A DNA stretch of 64,000 nt from Datisca glomerata (GCA_003255025.1 QANY01000011.1:2400123-2464122); one strand, 5' to 3'. Counted from the first letter of the stretch, positions 44,344 through 55,060 are shown. The notes: a model not told the origin generated them from the letters alone. Translations and numbers: made by a program.

Positions 44344-44880
44344 CTATGAGGTGAGGAGCTCCTCTAGAGTCCTGATGACCTCATGAGCACCGAGACAATG
44401 GACTATATGTCTAAACATACTTTCTATAATTGAGGATAGCAACCTACTCATTAAGTGTTGGTTAGTCCTTCTCCAACTTATGAACTTAGGGTTTAAAATG
44501 AAGGGTGATTCAGGTACAAGAGCTATAGAAATAGTTGTTGGATTCTTGACAAATTCATCTGGCATATGAGCAATGCCAGTGAGATAGGTCTACAAGTCAT
44601 ATGCTCGGGCTATAGAAAGGATTTGGGATTTCCAGAATATATAATTAGATCTATCTAACCTAATAGATATCCTAATCATGTTGTTTGGTAGGATAGTGGG
44701 TAGGGAAGGAAGTGGGTGGGAAAAAGTTTGGTTGACATTTGATCCAGATGCAAGTGAGGTGACAGACATTGGCGTTTCAGCTGCATTTGTGTTGTTGTAA
44801 TGTTTATAGTGTTAACATGTGCATTTACATGAGCATTTATGGTTGCTCCACAATTTTTAGCTAACAAAGGAAGAAAAAAA
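44344..44880 (-). pseudogene. gag: Copia gag
   Basis: Minus-strand frames 44867-44676 and 44565-44344 give a Ser/Pro-rich N-terminus and ISWRRTNQHLMSRLLSSIIE followed by HEVIRTLEELLTS. The W-x-R-x-x-Q-x-L-x-S-x-L-x-x-S-I and V-x-x-x-L-E pattern is the UBN2-type copia gag domain. It starts about 40 bp after the primer-binding site. A short Asn-Ala-His-Val repeat lies near the start. Frameshifts break the gene. Confidence 0.72.
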
Positions 44881-44897
44881 TGTAGATGGGAAGGCCT

Positions 44898-44910
44898 GCT
44901 CTGATACCAA
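44898..44910 (-). other. Primer-binding site of the copia element
   Basis: Minus strand TTGGTATCAGAGC directly follows the 5' LTR end TTTCTTACA. It is complementary to the 3' end of initiator tRNA-Met. Confidence 0.9.
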
Positions 44911-45268
44911 TGTAAGAAATAAAGAAAAAGAAGGAGTTGGAAAAGTTTTCTGTATTAAAATTCTATTAACTCAGCCTTACAAAGAATAGTACATGGGTAT
45001 ATGTATTACATGGGAAAAAAACATCTAAACATAAGTAATGAGGTAATTAGATTAGGTAATGACTTAGTAATCATTGATATAATCATTACTCAATCTAAGG
45101 TGGTGAAGAACCCGTGAGCTAGGAGGTTAGCTAGGGAATATTCTTGAGGACTTGTGTTGTATTCCTATAGGTTGAAGACTGCTGCCCAATGAGAAGCAAG
45201 GTTGAGGTAACTATAATTTTTTATGAAGTGAGCCAATGGCACTATGCTTGGTGGCAATGCAGAAGTTT
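44911..45268 (-). repeat. 5' LTR of the copia element
   Basis: On the minus strand it ends ...TTTCTTACA next to the primer-binding site and starts about TTCTGCATTGCC. It matches the other LTR over ~350 bp with perhaps 10-15 percent differences, so the insertion is old. The outer boundary is approximate. Confidence 0.78.
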
Positions 45269-45771
45269 TTTGTAATTTAATGTTTTTTCTCTTTTTTTCA
45301 GATCTCTTGAAAACTATTCAAAAATAATTTTCTCCTCGTTAAGATCTTATATTAACCTTATATAGATATTTCAAGTTTATCATGAAGAGTTTCGAAAATT
45401 CTGAAATTTTTCTATTTAAAATTTAAACTTAATTGATGGTAGATTTTGTGAAGATTAAAAATATTTAGAATGCTTGTCCTCTCCGGGTATAGTTTAGAAT
45501 TGTAAACAAACTAGCAAATTTCTCCTCAACGTCTTCAACTTGCTATATGCAAATTAATTCTCTTTAAATCCTAGAGATCTACAACAAACAGTCAAAGTTC
45601 AATTATTTTCTAGACCAAATATAGTGGCTATTGAAAGCAAATTGCATTTGAGATAATTAAGGGAAAAGTGATAGTGAGCCAATTGAGTGAATACCTCTAT
45701 TAGTAGTACCATCCCTTCGGAATAATTCTTATACTAAAAAAAATTTATCTTTTCATTTCATTTAGAAAACA

Positions 45772-46040
45772 ATGGCTTCCATGAATGTTCTTTCATTACT
45801 TTTTGCTTCACTTTTGATTGCAATAACATCTTCAGTTGCTTAATCAACTGCTAAAGTACAACTTAACATTACAAATCGACTTGTTTGTAGCATTAATGCA
45901 AATCCAATTTCTGTAGACTATAAACTTTTACGACGCTCTTGAACTCTTCAATCATACATATTACTCTTAACAACATTCTCCAAGGACGGTTAGGAGTTGT
46001 TCTTGGCTTTTCGACAGGCTTATTTCAGGTTGTGTATTAG
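45772..46040 (+). pseudogene. Phylloplanin-like pseudogene
   Basis: The start codon and signal peptide match the intact gene at 33488 almost base for base. A stop replaces the glutamine codon at the signal-peptide cleavage site (GCTTAATCA against GCTCAATCA). About 174 bp of the mature region (equal to 33627-33800 of the intact gene) are missing, with short ATTT homology at the junction. Further changes include a second stop in the retained C-terminal part and a frame change near the end. No functional secreted product is expected. Flanking promoter and 3' sequence are still recognisable. Confidence 0.9.
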
Positions 46041-46189
46041 TATGCTACAGTGTGGGTTTCCATTATAGTTTTGTAAATTAAACTATAAAAGAGTGTATGG
46101 ATAAAATTTTAAAAATAAACATGTTATAAAGAACTTATTTGTTATTATTATAATAAAAGCATACCATCTTTTTATGCTTTTAAGACTTT

Positions 46190-46473
46190 TGTTAGTATTA
46201 AATATACCCTTGAAGATGTCAAGTAGTCATAAATAATTAGTTGAAGACTTAAACTCGTCATAAATATCTACTTAAGGATTGCAAGTTGTAATGACACAAA
46301 TAATTTTTAACAAAAAATAGCTATACTAGGACTTCAATTGTAAATATATAACCACATGTTGAGTGAAATAGTTAAACTTTTATACTTGAAAACATTATGC
46401 TATAAAAAATTATGTACTCGAAGACTTCCAATAGTCACACATATCTACTCGAGAACTTCTAGTAGTCACACAT
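46190..46473. repeat. Palindromic ~39-bp minisatellite, array 3 (truncated)
   Basis: Same units as arrays 1 and 2, following the pseudogene at the spacing seen after the intact gene. It stops abruptly at AGTCACACAT where the LTR at 46474 starts; in copy A the same point continues TATTCATATGCATC. Confidence 0.82.
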
Positions 46474-47423
46474 TGTACATGGGTGCACTCTCGTCATCCA
46501 CATGGTTGATTGCTTTGAGTTGGACTCGCTAATGCAGCACACGTCACTCCTATGAACTACTGCTAAATGTCTGTTTTGACTTTTTAACGTGATTGCTCAA
46601 TCTATGTCAACGATCGACTGGTATAAAGTGTATTTTGTATTATTTATTCTTTCTATGTATTCACTCGTATCATTGTATCCACTAAGTCAAATTACAAAGA
46701 CTTAAGTGAGTCTCTTGCCTGAGAACAATTCTGGAGGTTGTGATATGGCAGGATTTGAATGAGGTTCACCCTATTAGAAAAGATATCCCTTCATCAGTAT
46801 GGCCTCTTTGAGGGCAGTGGATGTAACGTCTTCCCATTGCGGGAAGGGACTTAGTTTTTAGGATACCCATAAGGAAGGGTCCCGGACTAATATCGCCTGT
46901 CTCGTCGATGTGGCGCATGCTCTGTGTTCTTCATTCCCAGATTTACGCTCATTGTACGTGACACATGTCACAAAGTGAAAGGTGGCGTATATGAGAATCT
47001 TCCCAACGATACCTTGGCCCACGAGTTATGATTATAATAACCGGTGACTAGACAATGCCATCTCAACGAGCTTTATGAGGTGTCATTACGTAGGGCCCAC
47101 TATCAATTAGATAATGGATTAATTAGAGTGGACCTCACATGGACGCTTCTTTAAAAATAGATGCCTTCCCATTCATTGTAGGGACTTTTGACATTTTTGC
47201 TTCATTTGACATTTTTCTACTTACTAGACTTGGAGAATTTTCTCTGAATTCCTCATCTCAAGAACATTTTGTCACCTTTCATAGATTGGCTCAATGTGCT
47301 CGTCCTTTAGCCTTCAGATCTCAACCTTCACATTCCATGCAAAATTTGTCATTTATTGTACTAGATCACACCTGTAACTACACCCTTATGATGTCACGGT
47401 CACACACACTTAGCTCCTGAACA
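46474..47423 (+). repeat. LTR of a second Tat-like element
   Basis: It begins TGTACATGGGTG, like the first Tat element's TGTACATGAGG, and ends CTCCTGAACA directly before TTTGGCGACTCCACTAGG, a Tat-type primer-binding site. Length is 950 bp. It contains a TTTAAAAATAG TATA-like segment near 47149. The insertion is in the palindromic minisatellite. I find no matching 3' LTR in the window. Confidence 0.75.
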
Positions 47424-48404
47424 TTTGGCGACTCCACTAGGAAGTGATCTTTCACTGTAACTACAACTATTCTTGGACAGTCAAACAAGCTTACTAGCAA
47501 ACTTGGTATTACATGAGATAGACGAGAGTACTTCCTAGCTAGGAGAAGCATGCCACCACTATTGTAATCAGCACTACACCTGGGAGGAATCACACTATAA
47601 ATATCAGGGATTATAAATCTCAACCAGGATTTTCATAGTCCCAATAATGTAGAAGGTTTCTCTCTTACATGTTCTTCTAGGCAATCTAATATATAATTCA
47701 AGTGCACCTTTCTTCGTTAGACATGATTGGAAATGATCGGCCACGAACAAGCTCGAAACAATCAAAAGTCTCAATTTAGACCATATACATTATCCATGTG
47801 CCAGTCATCATCAACGGTATCGTAAAACCTGTGAGAACTACTAGCAATGAGAACATAAGCAAACCGTCTAACTCCATTCTTGTCATCACCTCATCCGTTA
47901 CTACAATGCAAGTATCACTAGTGCACGGGACGTTTGACAACACTTACTAATATTTCTCTCATGAGCACTTGTAGAAGATGCTTCAGATAGAGAGGTTATT
48001 TAGGTACAATGAGAAGATTGTTTGTGTAAAGGAATATGTAATGCACTTTGTTGATCTGGAACTGCATGGCTGTGACAGCTCTATTCACTTGAATAGTCGT
48101 GATTTCAACAAATTAAGAAAATATCGTAAACATATCATGGACTCAAGTAAAAAAATCCTAACGAAAAATGAAAATTTTACAAGTCATGATTTCTAGTAAT
48201 GACTATTGCATGATGGTTGCAACAAACGCTACAAACTTCCTTACAGGATGACTATCACATAATATCTTTTGCTTAATGACTATTGAGTGATAGGTGCAAT
48301 GGTGCCCCAATTGCATGATAATTTTGGTTATAATGTAAAAAAAATATTGCCTTATGAAGAAAAAAAAGAAAAATCGAAATAGTATTTTTAAAAAATTAGA
48401 AAAA

Positions 48405-48441
48405 GCCTTTGCATAATGCAAAGGCGTCCACGCCTTTGCAT
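48405..48441. repeat. Nested alternating palindromes (GCAAAGGCGT family)
   Basis: GCCTTTGCATAATGCAAAGGC (48405-48425, 10-bp arms) overlaps ATGCAAAGGCGTCCACGCCT plus TTGCAT (48416-48441, 12-bp arms, 2-nt loop). The middle arm can pair with either side, so two mutually exclusive hairpins are possible. Confidence 0.85.
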
Positions 48442-48779
48442 ATCACAGCGCCAGTGTTGTTGCATGTATACATGCAATGGAGTCAAAGCACAATTCCAAC
48501 ACCATTATATAGTCCGTGTAGTCGGTATTCCGTTACGTTTTTATCCCGCTATTTTCTGCACTGTGATAAAATTACGTTTTGCACGCCACTACATCCAGTG
48601 TATATAGGTGTCTATCGCGACAGCGTAGAATCACAAATGTACGATGCTATTGATTGAATCAATTCTAATAGGGTTTCACTTATTTAACATTATTTTTTAA
48701 TTATTATTTATTCAAATATGCTCATTTAATTATTTATCTTTTTTCACTATTTACTCATTCTCACTAAAAAGTATTTGTT

Positions 48780-49000
48780 TGAGAGGTATGTAACAACGAC
48801 TATGCTACCATATGATATACGCAACTACGCTGCCAAACCACTATTGTGACTGAGTTGCTATAGCACACCTATGGTTTCCATGTCATAGCATGTCTGCTAC
48901 TACATTGTCATAGAACAAGTGCCACTATGTTGTCATAGCACACTTGCCATTCCGCTATCATCCCATACTCGTTACTACGCTCCCATAGCATATGCACGAA
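48780..49000 (+). repeat. Degenerate ~35-bp repeat (CATAGCACA units)
   Basis: Units like GCCACTATGTTGTCATAGCA and CACTTGCCATTCCGCTATCA recur about six times with much divergence. They lie in the remnant of the second Tat-like element. No coding meaning. Confidence 0.6.
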
Positions 49001-49725
49001 CTCTGTGCAACTAACCTATGATGCATTTATCATACATCAAGACAATGGCCCATGATGTAATCTAAAGATACCTCTCGTGAGACCTTACAATGACGCCTCA
49101 TGGTGATATTTTACGGTTGCACATTACGACAATACCCCCATGACACATGGGGTGCACGCCCTCACATTGGTACATTTATGACCTGGAAGCACACCTCAAG
49201 TCAGTAGACAATAGGCTCTCGCGTTAGCACACTAATGTCAATGACCTCTCTCACGACTGGTGGCTCACAGTACCATACCTTCAGATAGTAGTTTCCACGC
49301 GACAATGGTTCATGATGACACATGTAATTCAAACCACACATCGGGGTCAATCCCGACATATGCATAAATGACTTTCATCTACCACGATAAGTTTTATGTT
49401 AAGAGAAAGAGTTAGCATCCTAGAATTGGGAAGAGAACCACAAGGGTTGAATGAGGATTTATCAACCTACATGTAGCAATTCAATGATAAAGCTATGGAC
49501 TATGAAGATGATTATGAATATAAGTGGTTGCACAGTATACGGGCATTGTTGTCCATGCGGTTAAAGCTAAACATACCTTTTATCACCCCTTTTTCAAAAA
49601 CTTGACGGCTATGAAAAGTTCTGCTCATAAAAAAGTCAATAAAGGCACTTATCACTCGTGTATTTGTGTCTGTCACATGTCGCTTAGAATAATTATTTCA
49701 CTTCGTCAGGTACACCCATGGTAAC

Positions 49726-51317
49726 TGTTGGGGATAATTCCCTTAAAATATATGTGTTACATTTTTATATGAAATTTAATAAGTTCCCCGCTGTCCCCAC
49801 TATTGGCACCGTCAATTGATAACCCACCAGGTTTCAACATAACGAGATGAATCAGATACAACCATTTAAAGTTTTGCTCTAGAAATTTTAATTGTTTCAT
49901 TCTTGATTACTGGTGATTTTTTCAGTGAATGACCATCACCATTCAACCCCTCCCATTAAACTCTACAAATATAATCTAATTCTGACCAAAACAACCACCA
50001 TCTCTGGTAACTCAAAACGTCCAAAATTCAAGAAACTGTATGTTTGACGAGACTCATTGCTTCAAATTTATTTGGAGGATCCTTTTGTTTAATCTTCATA
50101 ACGATAACTCTCTTGATTCAATCCGATATCGTGAACATCTAATGATTGTTTAAAAGTATGGTAGACAATAATATTTATTTAAATTCTAATATTTTTCTTC
50201 CTTGTATTATTTTCTATCTCTATGCTAACCTATTAATATATATGGTGATTTAAGTTTTTGAAATTTAGTAAAATTTTGTTATAAATATTATAAGGATCCT
50301 CATTATTATTATTTATATTAATGTTTGAAAAATAATTTTAAATTTATTTTGAACCTAAAAATTTTACAACGGGTTTAGAGAAATTGAAAGCCCATTTCTC
50401 TATTCTCAAGAGGTGAGGGCTTATATTTCAGATGCCCAAAACTAATTCCAATATTTTTCATCAACTTATAAATAATTTTATAAAATGAGATTATTTGTAC
50501 ATACATGATTTATTAAATTGATATTTTTAGAAATATTAGAAATCTAATTTTTTTCAATCCTCACAATGTCACTCATTAATATCACAAAATTGTTTCAATT
50601 CTGGTACAAACTAGTACATAATGAGACATGTAAAAAATAATTTTTATCAAACATCGTTCAAGGACGTTTTTTTTAAGTTGGTAACCATTTAAACAACGTG
50701 TTTTGTGATGCTAATACATTCCTCACACACAGAGGAATCCTGAATAAACTTTGTGTTTTCATATACTAAATATTTTAAAATTGAGTTATCAATCCTGCCT
50801 TAATTTGTTTGGTGATGTCTCAAAATATATTTCAAAATATTTTTTCTCACTTGCCGCTCTGCATCGTAGGCACATTATGACAACATCATAAGCATATAAG
50901 ATTTGTAATGGTTTGATTTTCACCCATAAGAAGTGAGAGAAAAATCTTCAAGTGAGGCTCTTGAAGGACATAGGATTATGTTTTTCTAAACCGCGTAAAA
51001 ATATCACGGTGTCAATCTCTCCATTCCACACTTTAGTTATCCACGCTTTAGTATTCTGCACACCATTATTAAGTACTTTAATATTCTACATTGTAATTAT
51101 TTTATTTACTAGTCCGTCCATTTTAGCTTCACATACTATTTCTTGAATTCTTAACTTATAGTTAATTGAATTTTATTTTTGATTCTTCATTTACTACTTG
51201 AGTTAGTTTCATTTAATTGCGTGTTTCTTGTTTATTACTTGATTGATTTGCTTTGTTTATTTTACTTGATTTGAAACCATTTATTTTCAAGTTCAAATCT
51301 TTCTTTTAATCTTTCTC
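49726..51317. other. AT-rich DNA without supportable features
   Basis: I see no gene domain, RNA gene or tandem repeat. TGTTGGGGATAATTCCCTT at about 49727 has a short inverted repeat (GGGGATAATTCCC) that could be a transposon end, but no partner is visible. Confidence 0.4.
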
Positions 51318-51560
51318 CTTATAAAAGAGATCCATACTGATCCTACAATTGGTATAAGAGTTTAGTGGTTTATATCTAATTCTTAACCATCTTGAACTAT
51401 ATGACATCTCCTTTTAGGGTTTTTTTAACAATCAAAATCAAATTCAAAACCCCCATTTTTATGGAAAAAGAATTTTTGAAAATCAAAATGAAAGTATTTT
51501 TTCTCCTCCCTTAATTATAATTTATGGGACATTGCCATAATGGTCCCTCGGGCCTAAATT
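51318..51560 (+). other. Possible copia-type 5' end remnant (TATA, Met-tRNA site)
   Basis: TTATAAAAGAG (51319-51329) is followed by TTGGTATAAGAG (51349-51360), two differences or fewer from the TTGGTATCAGAG primer site, and about 90 bp later a short NPHFYGKRIFENQNESIF-like frame that may be the start of a copia gag. The evidence is thin. Confidence 0.3.
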
Positions 51561-52042
51561 ATGAGATTTGACTAGAGATAAAAAACTAAATTATCTTTTG
51601 ATAAAATGAATTATAGACTTATCAAGATTAAATATGTGTTATTCTATATCACAACACTTAACAAAGTCATCAATATCAAAATGTTCTAACAACTTAATTT
51701 GGTGGATGAATGTAATTAACTAAATGTAATGAAATACATTTAATAGTATACACCGAGTTTGAGAAATACAAATCTTCTTCAAGAAGGGAAAAATCTCAAC
51801 TAGAGTAAAAATATTTATCGTATCATTGTGGGTGGTGGTTGGGTTACAAATTTCATGAAAAAGAAAATTATGAAAAATAAGATATACAATTCAAAAGTCT
51901 AATGGATAATTCACTTAAAATCCTATATTTGAAACAAATAAAAATAATTATTTAAATAAATATGAAATGGGTAAATAAAGAATTCAAAAGTTTCTCCTCT
52001 TAAGTCCCTTTTAAAGGTATTATAGATAAAGATACACACACA
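51561..52042. other. AT-rich DNA, no feature seen
   Basis: Nothing recognisable on either strand. A (TA/CA)n run at 52031-52052 marks the edge of the pararetroviral segment. Confidence 0.4.
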
Positions 52043-52221
52043 TATATATACCAAAAGGCGCGGAATTAAACAGTAATTAAGAGGAGGTATTAAAGAAGTA
52101 GAAATAGTAAATGAACAGTATTATCTCCATCAAGTTTGGCTTTATTTCACAAAACGGGTTTGAGCTCTCAAATAGTAAGAGTTGTAAAATGAGTTCTGAT
52201 TCACAAATGGGAGAGGCTTCC

Positions 52222-52229
52222 TATTTATA
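52222..52229 (-). promoter_or_regulatory. TATA box of the short pararetroviral copy
   Basis: Minus strand TATAAATA in ATCTATAAATAGGAAGCC, 7 bp before CTCTCCCATTTGTG. The plus copy has GCTATAAATAGGTAACCTCT at 59462, so the promoter is shared. Confidence 0.65.
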
Positions 52230-52848
52230 GATGAGGAAAGTGAAGTTCACCGGGAATCCATCACTTACCTAAACTATTCTATTTTACAAAAGTAAAAATA
52301 TTTTACATGCCTACTTTTGTCGACTTTTGACTAATAATAGAAAAAGCTTAAATAGTTACCTAATTATTTGAAAACTAGTACAATGATTGTAAAATGATAA
52401 ATTACAAAGAATTTTGATAATTGAAATCCTTTCTGGCTGTCATGATTTGTTGAGACTGTTATTGGAGTGATTATCACTGGTCCTTGATTATTGTTACGCT
52501 GGACTAGAGGTCACTTATTCTTTGTTTGAAGAGTATGATGATTGTTGCATTGTGCTTTGGTGTTATCGTGATACCTTCAAAATTAATTTATTGACATTTT
52601 GTCAAGGGTGTATTTAGTTCTTCTTATTCATCTTCACTGAGGTCTATATCATCAAAGGGTCTTGTGAATCCTGGAAGGGATCATGGGCCCATCGGGGAAG
52701 AGTACGAACATGAAATTTTCTCTTTAATTGCTGAGAGAGAGACTTAGACGATTGATTCTTTTTATTCTCTTTACTGGGTGATTTGACTCTACTAAGGATT
52801 CAGAGTCAGAGCTTGTATTATTTTCTAGAAGAATGAGCCTTTTTTGTA

Positions 52849-53400
52849 TTATCTCCTATTTTTCTTTTGAGTTTTAGACTTGATTTTGCCTTTTGAAGAA
52901 GGTCTTGCGGTAGACTTTAAATTTTGGGAAGAATTTGATGATTGGTTAATTTGTGGAGCTTGGTTACCCGGTTCCTTAATTTTTAAGAAGGCCACTGGAG
53001 GTTTGAGAGACTTTAACTGGGAGTGAGATTTTGCTAATTCTTCATTTATGGAAGTGGATATCTTTAATGTATTGAATTTGTCCCACCATTTTACGTACTG
53101 TTGTCTGGTGAGGATTTCCCATTCAATACCGTATTGCCACATCAAAATCCATGGAATTTTATTTTTATTTATAAAATAAATTATTGGGGGAAGGAGGCTT
53201 CAACTGTTGATGGTTTCAATAATTTTAAAAATAAGCTGAAATTTTGTTGCAATTCGATTGAGAATATTTCAAGGACAGGACCATGGATTGACCATCGTCT
53301 TGAAAATAATTTTGGTAAATTGACTTTAAAATTTTTGTCAAAAATAAAAAATGAAGAATGAGAAAATTCACTATTTTGATGCAAGAAAATTATTTACCAT
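52849..53400 (-). pseudogene. Pararetroviral downstream gene, broken (short copy)
   Basis: Frame 53145-52849 begins MMWQYGIEWEILTRQQYVKW, followed by WDKFNTLK and a Ser/Lys-rich tail; frame 53384-53181 reads FIFDKNFKVNLPKLF and SIHGPVLEIFSIEL upstream of it. The two frames are offset, so at least one frameshift separates them. The same gene, more damaged, lies at about 58290-58950 on the plus strand. I do not know the product; the basic tail suggests nucleic-acid binding, which is inference only. Confidence 0.5.
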
Positions 53401-53843
53401 GCATTAATAAGTCAAAATAATTATATATATTTTTATTTAAAAGAGGTTTTAACCCTTAGGGATGGATTTTCCATTCTCCAAAGTTATTATTCTGAGGATG
53501 TAGAAGGAATGATAGAGGATTTTCCTTTCTGCACTATTTATGGGTTTGATATTTATTGATTTTGTTTCTAGAAGAATATCTCTATAGAAACTAAAGGTTT
53601 TGTCCTTGTGTCTAGGGACGAAATGAGAATCAGGAAGGAAGTAGGTCTTAGATATTTCAATTGGATTTTTAAAATTGGCGAATAAGTGTTCATTGTAAAA
53701 TAGATTTTTACTGGGGGTCTTCCTATGATAGGGAGAAGACTTTCAATAATTGGTTGATGACCAATTGTGGGTCAAATGGTTTAGAGACTGCAAATAGATC
53801 AAGAGGGGGTATTAAATGAACAGTATTATCCGTACTAGGCTTA

Positions 53844-53855
53844 GCTCTGATACCA
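53844..53855 (-). other. tRNA-Met primer-binding site of the short pararetroviral copy
   Basis: Minus strand TGGTATCAGAGC after CCGTGCCTTT. Caulimovirids prime reverse transcription with initiator tRNA-Met at this motif. Confidence 0.85.
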
Positions 53856-54409
53856 AAAGGCACGGAATTAAATAGTAATTAAGAGGGGGTATTAAAAAAG
53901 CAAGAAGATAAATAGTAAAAACTGTATTAACAAACAATAATTACAAAAACTGTATTACGATGTAAGATTATAATTTATGTATAATTTATACAGTTTGTCG
54001 CCTATTATGGCTGGTTATTGATATTATTGTTCTTCTATTTGCTTACATGAATAATTGTTTATATTTAATCTTACTATACGCCCAAGTGGCTGGTTATTCT
54101 TATAATTAATTATTTCTCTGTATTATATATCAGAGTCTGACGTACTAGCTTCTATTTGGTTAGCTTCAGGGACCAAGGTAAGACCTCTTAGATACGTAAA
54201 TCCTGAGGGTAGGGTGGTTGTAGGGGTGAAAAGGAGAAGAGTGAAGCCTAATAGAAAGTTGTAGAAGTCACCACAAGGTTAGTAACAAAAAATACAATAT
54301 GAACATCACAATAACAAGAATAATTTAGTTAATTGAGCAATGAGTAGATTATTTAGGGTAATTCTTCTAGTAGTAATAGGTCAACAATACTTGACATAAT
54401 AAATGATGA

Positions 54410-55060
54410 ACGTATTGAATTAGCAGATGATCAAGTACATCATAGGATATGGAATATACCTAAAATCTCCAATAAAATTATTTATAAATCAACATGGTAT
54501 GTTTCTTCCTTCAAGCCTCACCATCCCATAGCAAAAATTTTTGTGAGTAATATGGTTTAACCTCTATCGCTCCTTCTCAGAAAAATAAAAAAATTTCCAC
54601 TTAAGTCCTAGAAGGTCTCACAAGTCCTATAGGAAAAATTACCACAAACATAAGAATAAAGTTTTGACCAAAACTTTTCTAAGAATAAAAATTTTGATAA
54701 ACATTTCTCTAGGAATTAAAATTATTCCAGAAAAAGGTTTAGTAAATATTTTTGTAAAAGTAATATTACATGCCTTAAATGTGGTAAAAAAGGTCACCTG
54801 TCAAATACTTGTGAAGTTAAATATAAAATTAATCAATTAAAAATTTCTGAAGAAGATAAAATGAAGTGTTTAGAATCTTAGAAATAATAGATTACTATGA
54901 AAGTAATAGTAAAGATTTAGGAGAATATAAAACCCCTGAATCCTCAAGTTCTGATAGTGGTTCTCCTAACATCATTATGAGGTGTAGGAATAGTTGTTGT
55001 CAAAAAATCAATGTCTTAAATAAAAATAAAGAACAAGAAACCCTCTAGTTAGATTTAATT
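54410..55060 (+). pseudogene. Pararetroviral coat-protein region with CCHC knuckle
   Basis: A Lys/Arg/Asn/Phe-rich basic stretch (about 54600-54765) leads into CLKCGKKGHLSNTC at 54771-54812, a C-x2-C-x4-H-x4-C zinc knuckle that binds viral RNA in caulimovirid capsid proteins. An acidic, Ser-rich segment follows (TPESSSSDSGSP, about 54935-54970), with CRNSCCQKINVLNKNKEQET after it. Stops near 54880 and 55050 break the frame. The order, basic domain, knuckle, acidic tail, then protease, is standard. Confidence 0.72.

Larger units (their letters stand above)
40235..45282 (-). mobile_element. Ty1/copia retrotransposon on the minus strand, decayed
   Basis: Two similar LTRs (about 40270-40635 and 44911-45268) enclose a minus-strand internal region. 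Next to the 5' LTR the primer-binding site reads TTGGTATCAGAGC, complementary to initiator methionine tRNA, the standard plant copia primer. Gag, integrase-region debris, RT with YVDD and RNase H follow in copia order. Identical 12-bp repeats TGTAATTTAATG (40235-40246 and 45271-45282) lie outside the LTRs. The element splits segmental copy B, so it inserted after that duplication or copy A lost it cleanly; copy A has no trace. Confidence 0.85.
45298..46473 (+). repeat. Segmental duplication, copy B, right part
   Basis: It holds the counterparts of 31195-31390 and 33200-34385 of copy A, now adjacent because the 1.8 kb between them in A is missing. It ends where a Tat-type LTR begins at 46474, inside the palindromic minisatellite. 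Confidence 0.8.
47424..49725 (+). pseudogene. gag: Primer-binding site and gag remnant of the second Tat-like element
   Basis: After the primer-binding site (47424-47441) the sequence loses coding clarity. Near 47978-48080 LFRYNEKIVCVKEYVMHFVD may be a gag fragment. At 49395-49500 the order ISILELGREPQGLNEDLSTY, a stop, QFNDKAMDYED corresponds to the SILDLERQR...SYVQLFKEKEM segment of the first Tat gag. Between lie short repeats (48780-49000) and a palindrome (48405-48441). No pol follows, so the element is truncated. Family assignment rests on the LTR/primer-site pair and this gag segment. Confidence 0.55.
52043..53990 (-). mobile_element. Short endogenous caulimovirid (pararetrovirus) derivative, minus strand
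   Basis: On the minus strand the order is leader (53990-53856), tRNA-Met primer site TGGTATCAGAGC (53855-53844), a broken gene segment (about 53750-53450), a longer broken segment (53400-52849), promoter with TATAAATA (52229-52222), and then a second, rearranged leader copy ending at CCTTTTGGTAT (about 52043). Capsid, protease and RT regions are absent. All parts match the plus-strand copy at 57880-59840. It therefore looks like a deleted circular-genome derivative of about 1.9 kb with repeated leader ends. Stops in all frames make it non-coding today. The virus family call (Caulimoviridae) is firm; the genus is not. Confidence 0.7.

Noticed and set aside
54120..54275. Segment reading GTKVRPLRYVNPEGRVVVG considered as a viral movement protein
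   Set aside because: Too short and lacking recognisable conserved residues; kept only as a possible remnant in the pararetroviral entry.
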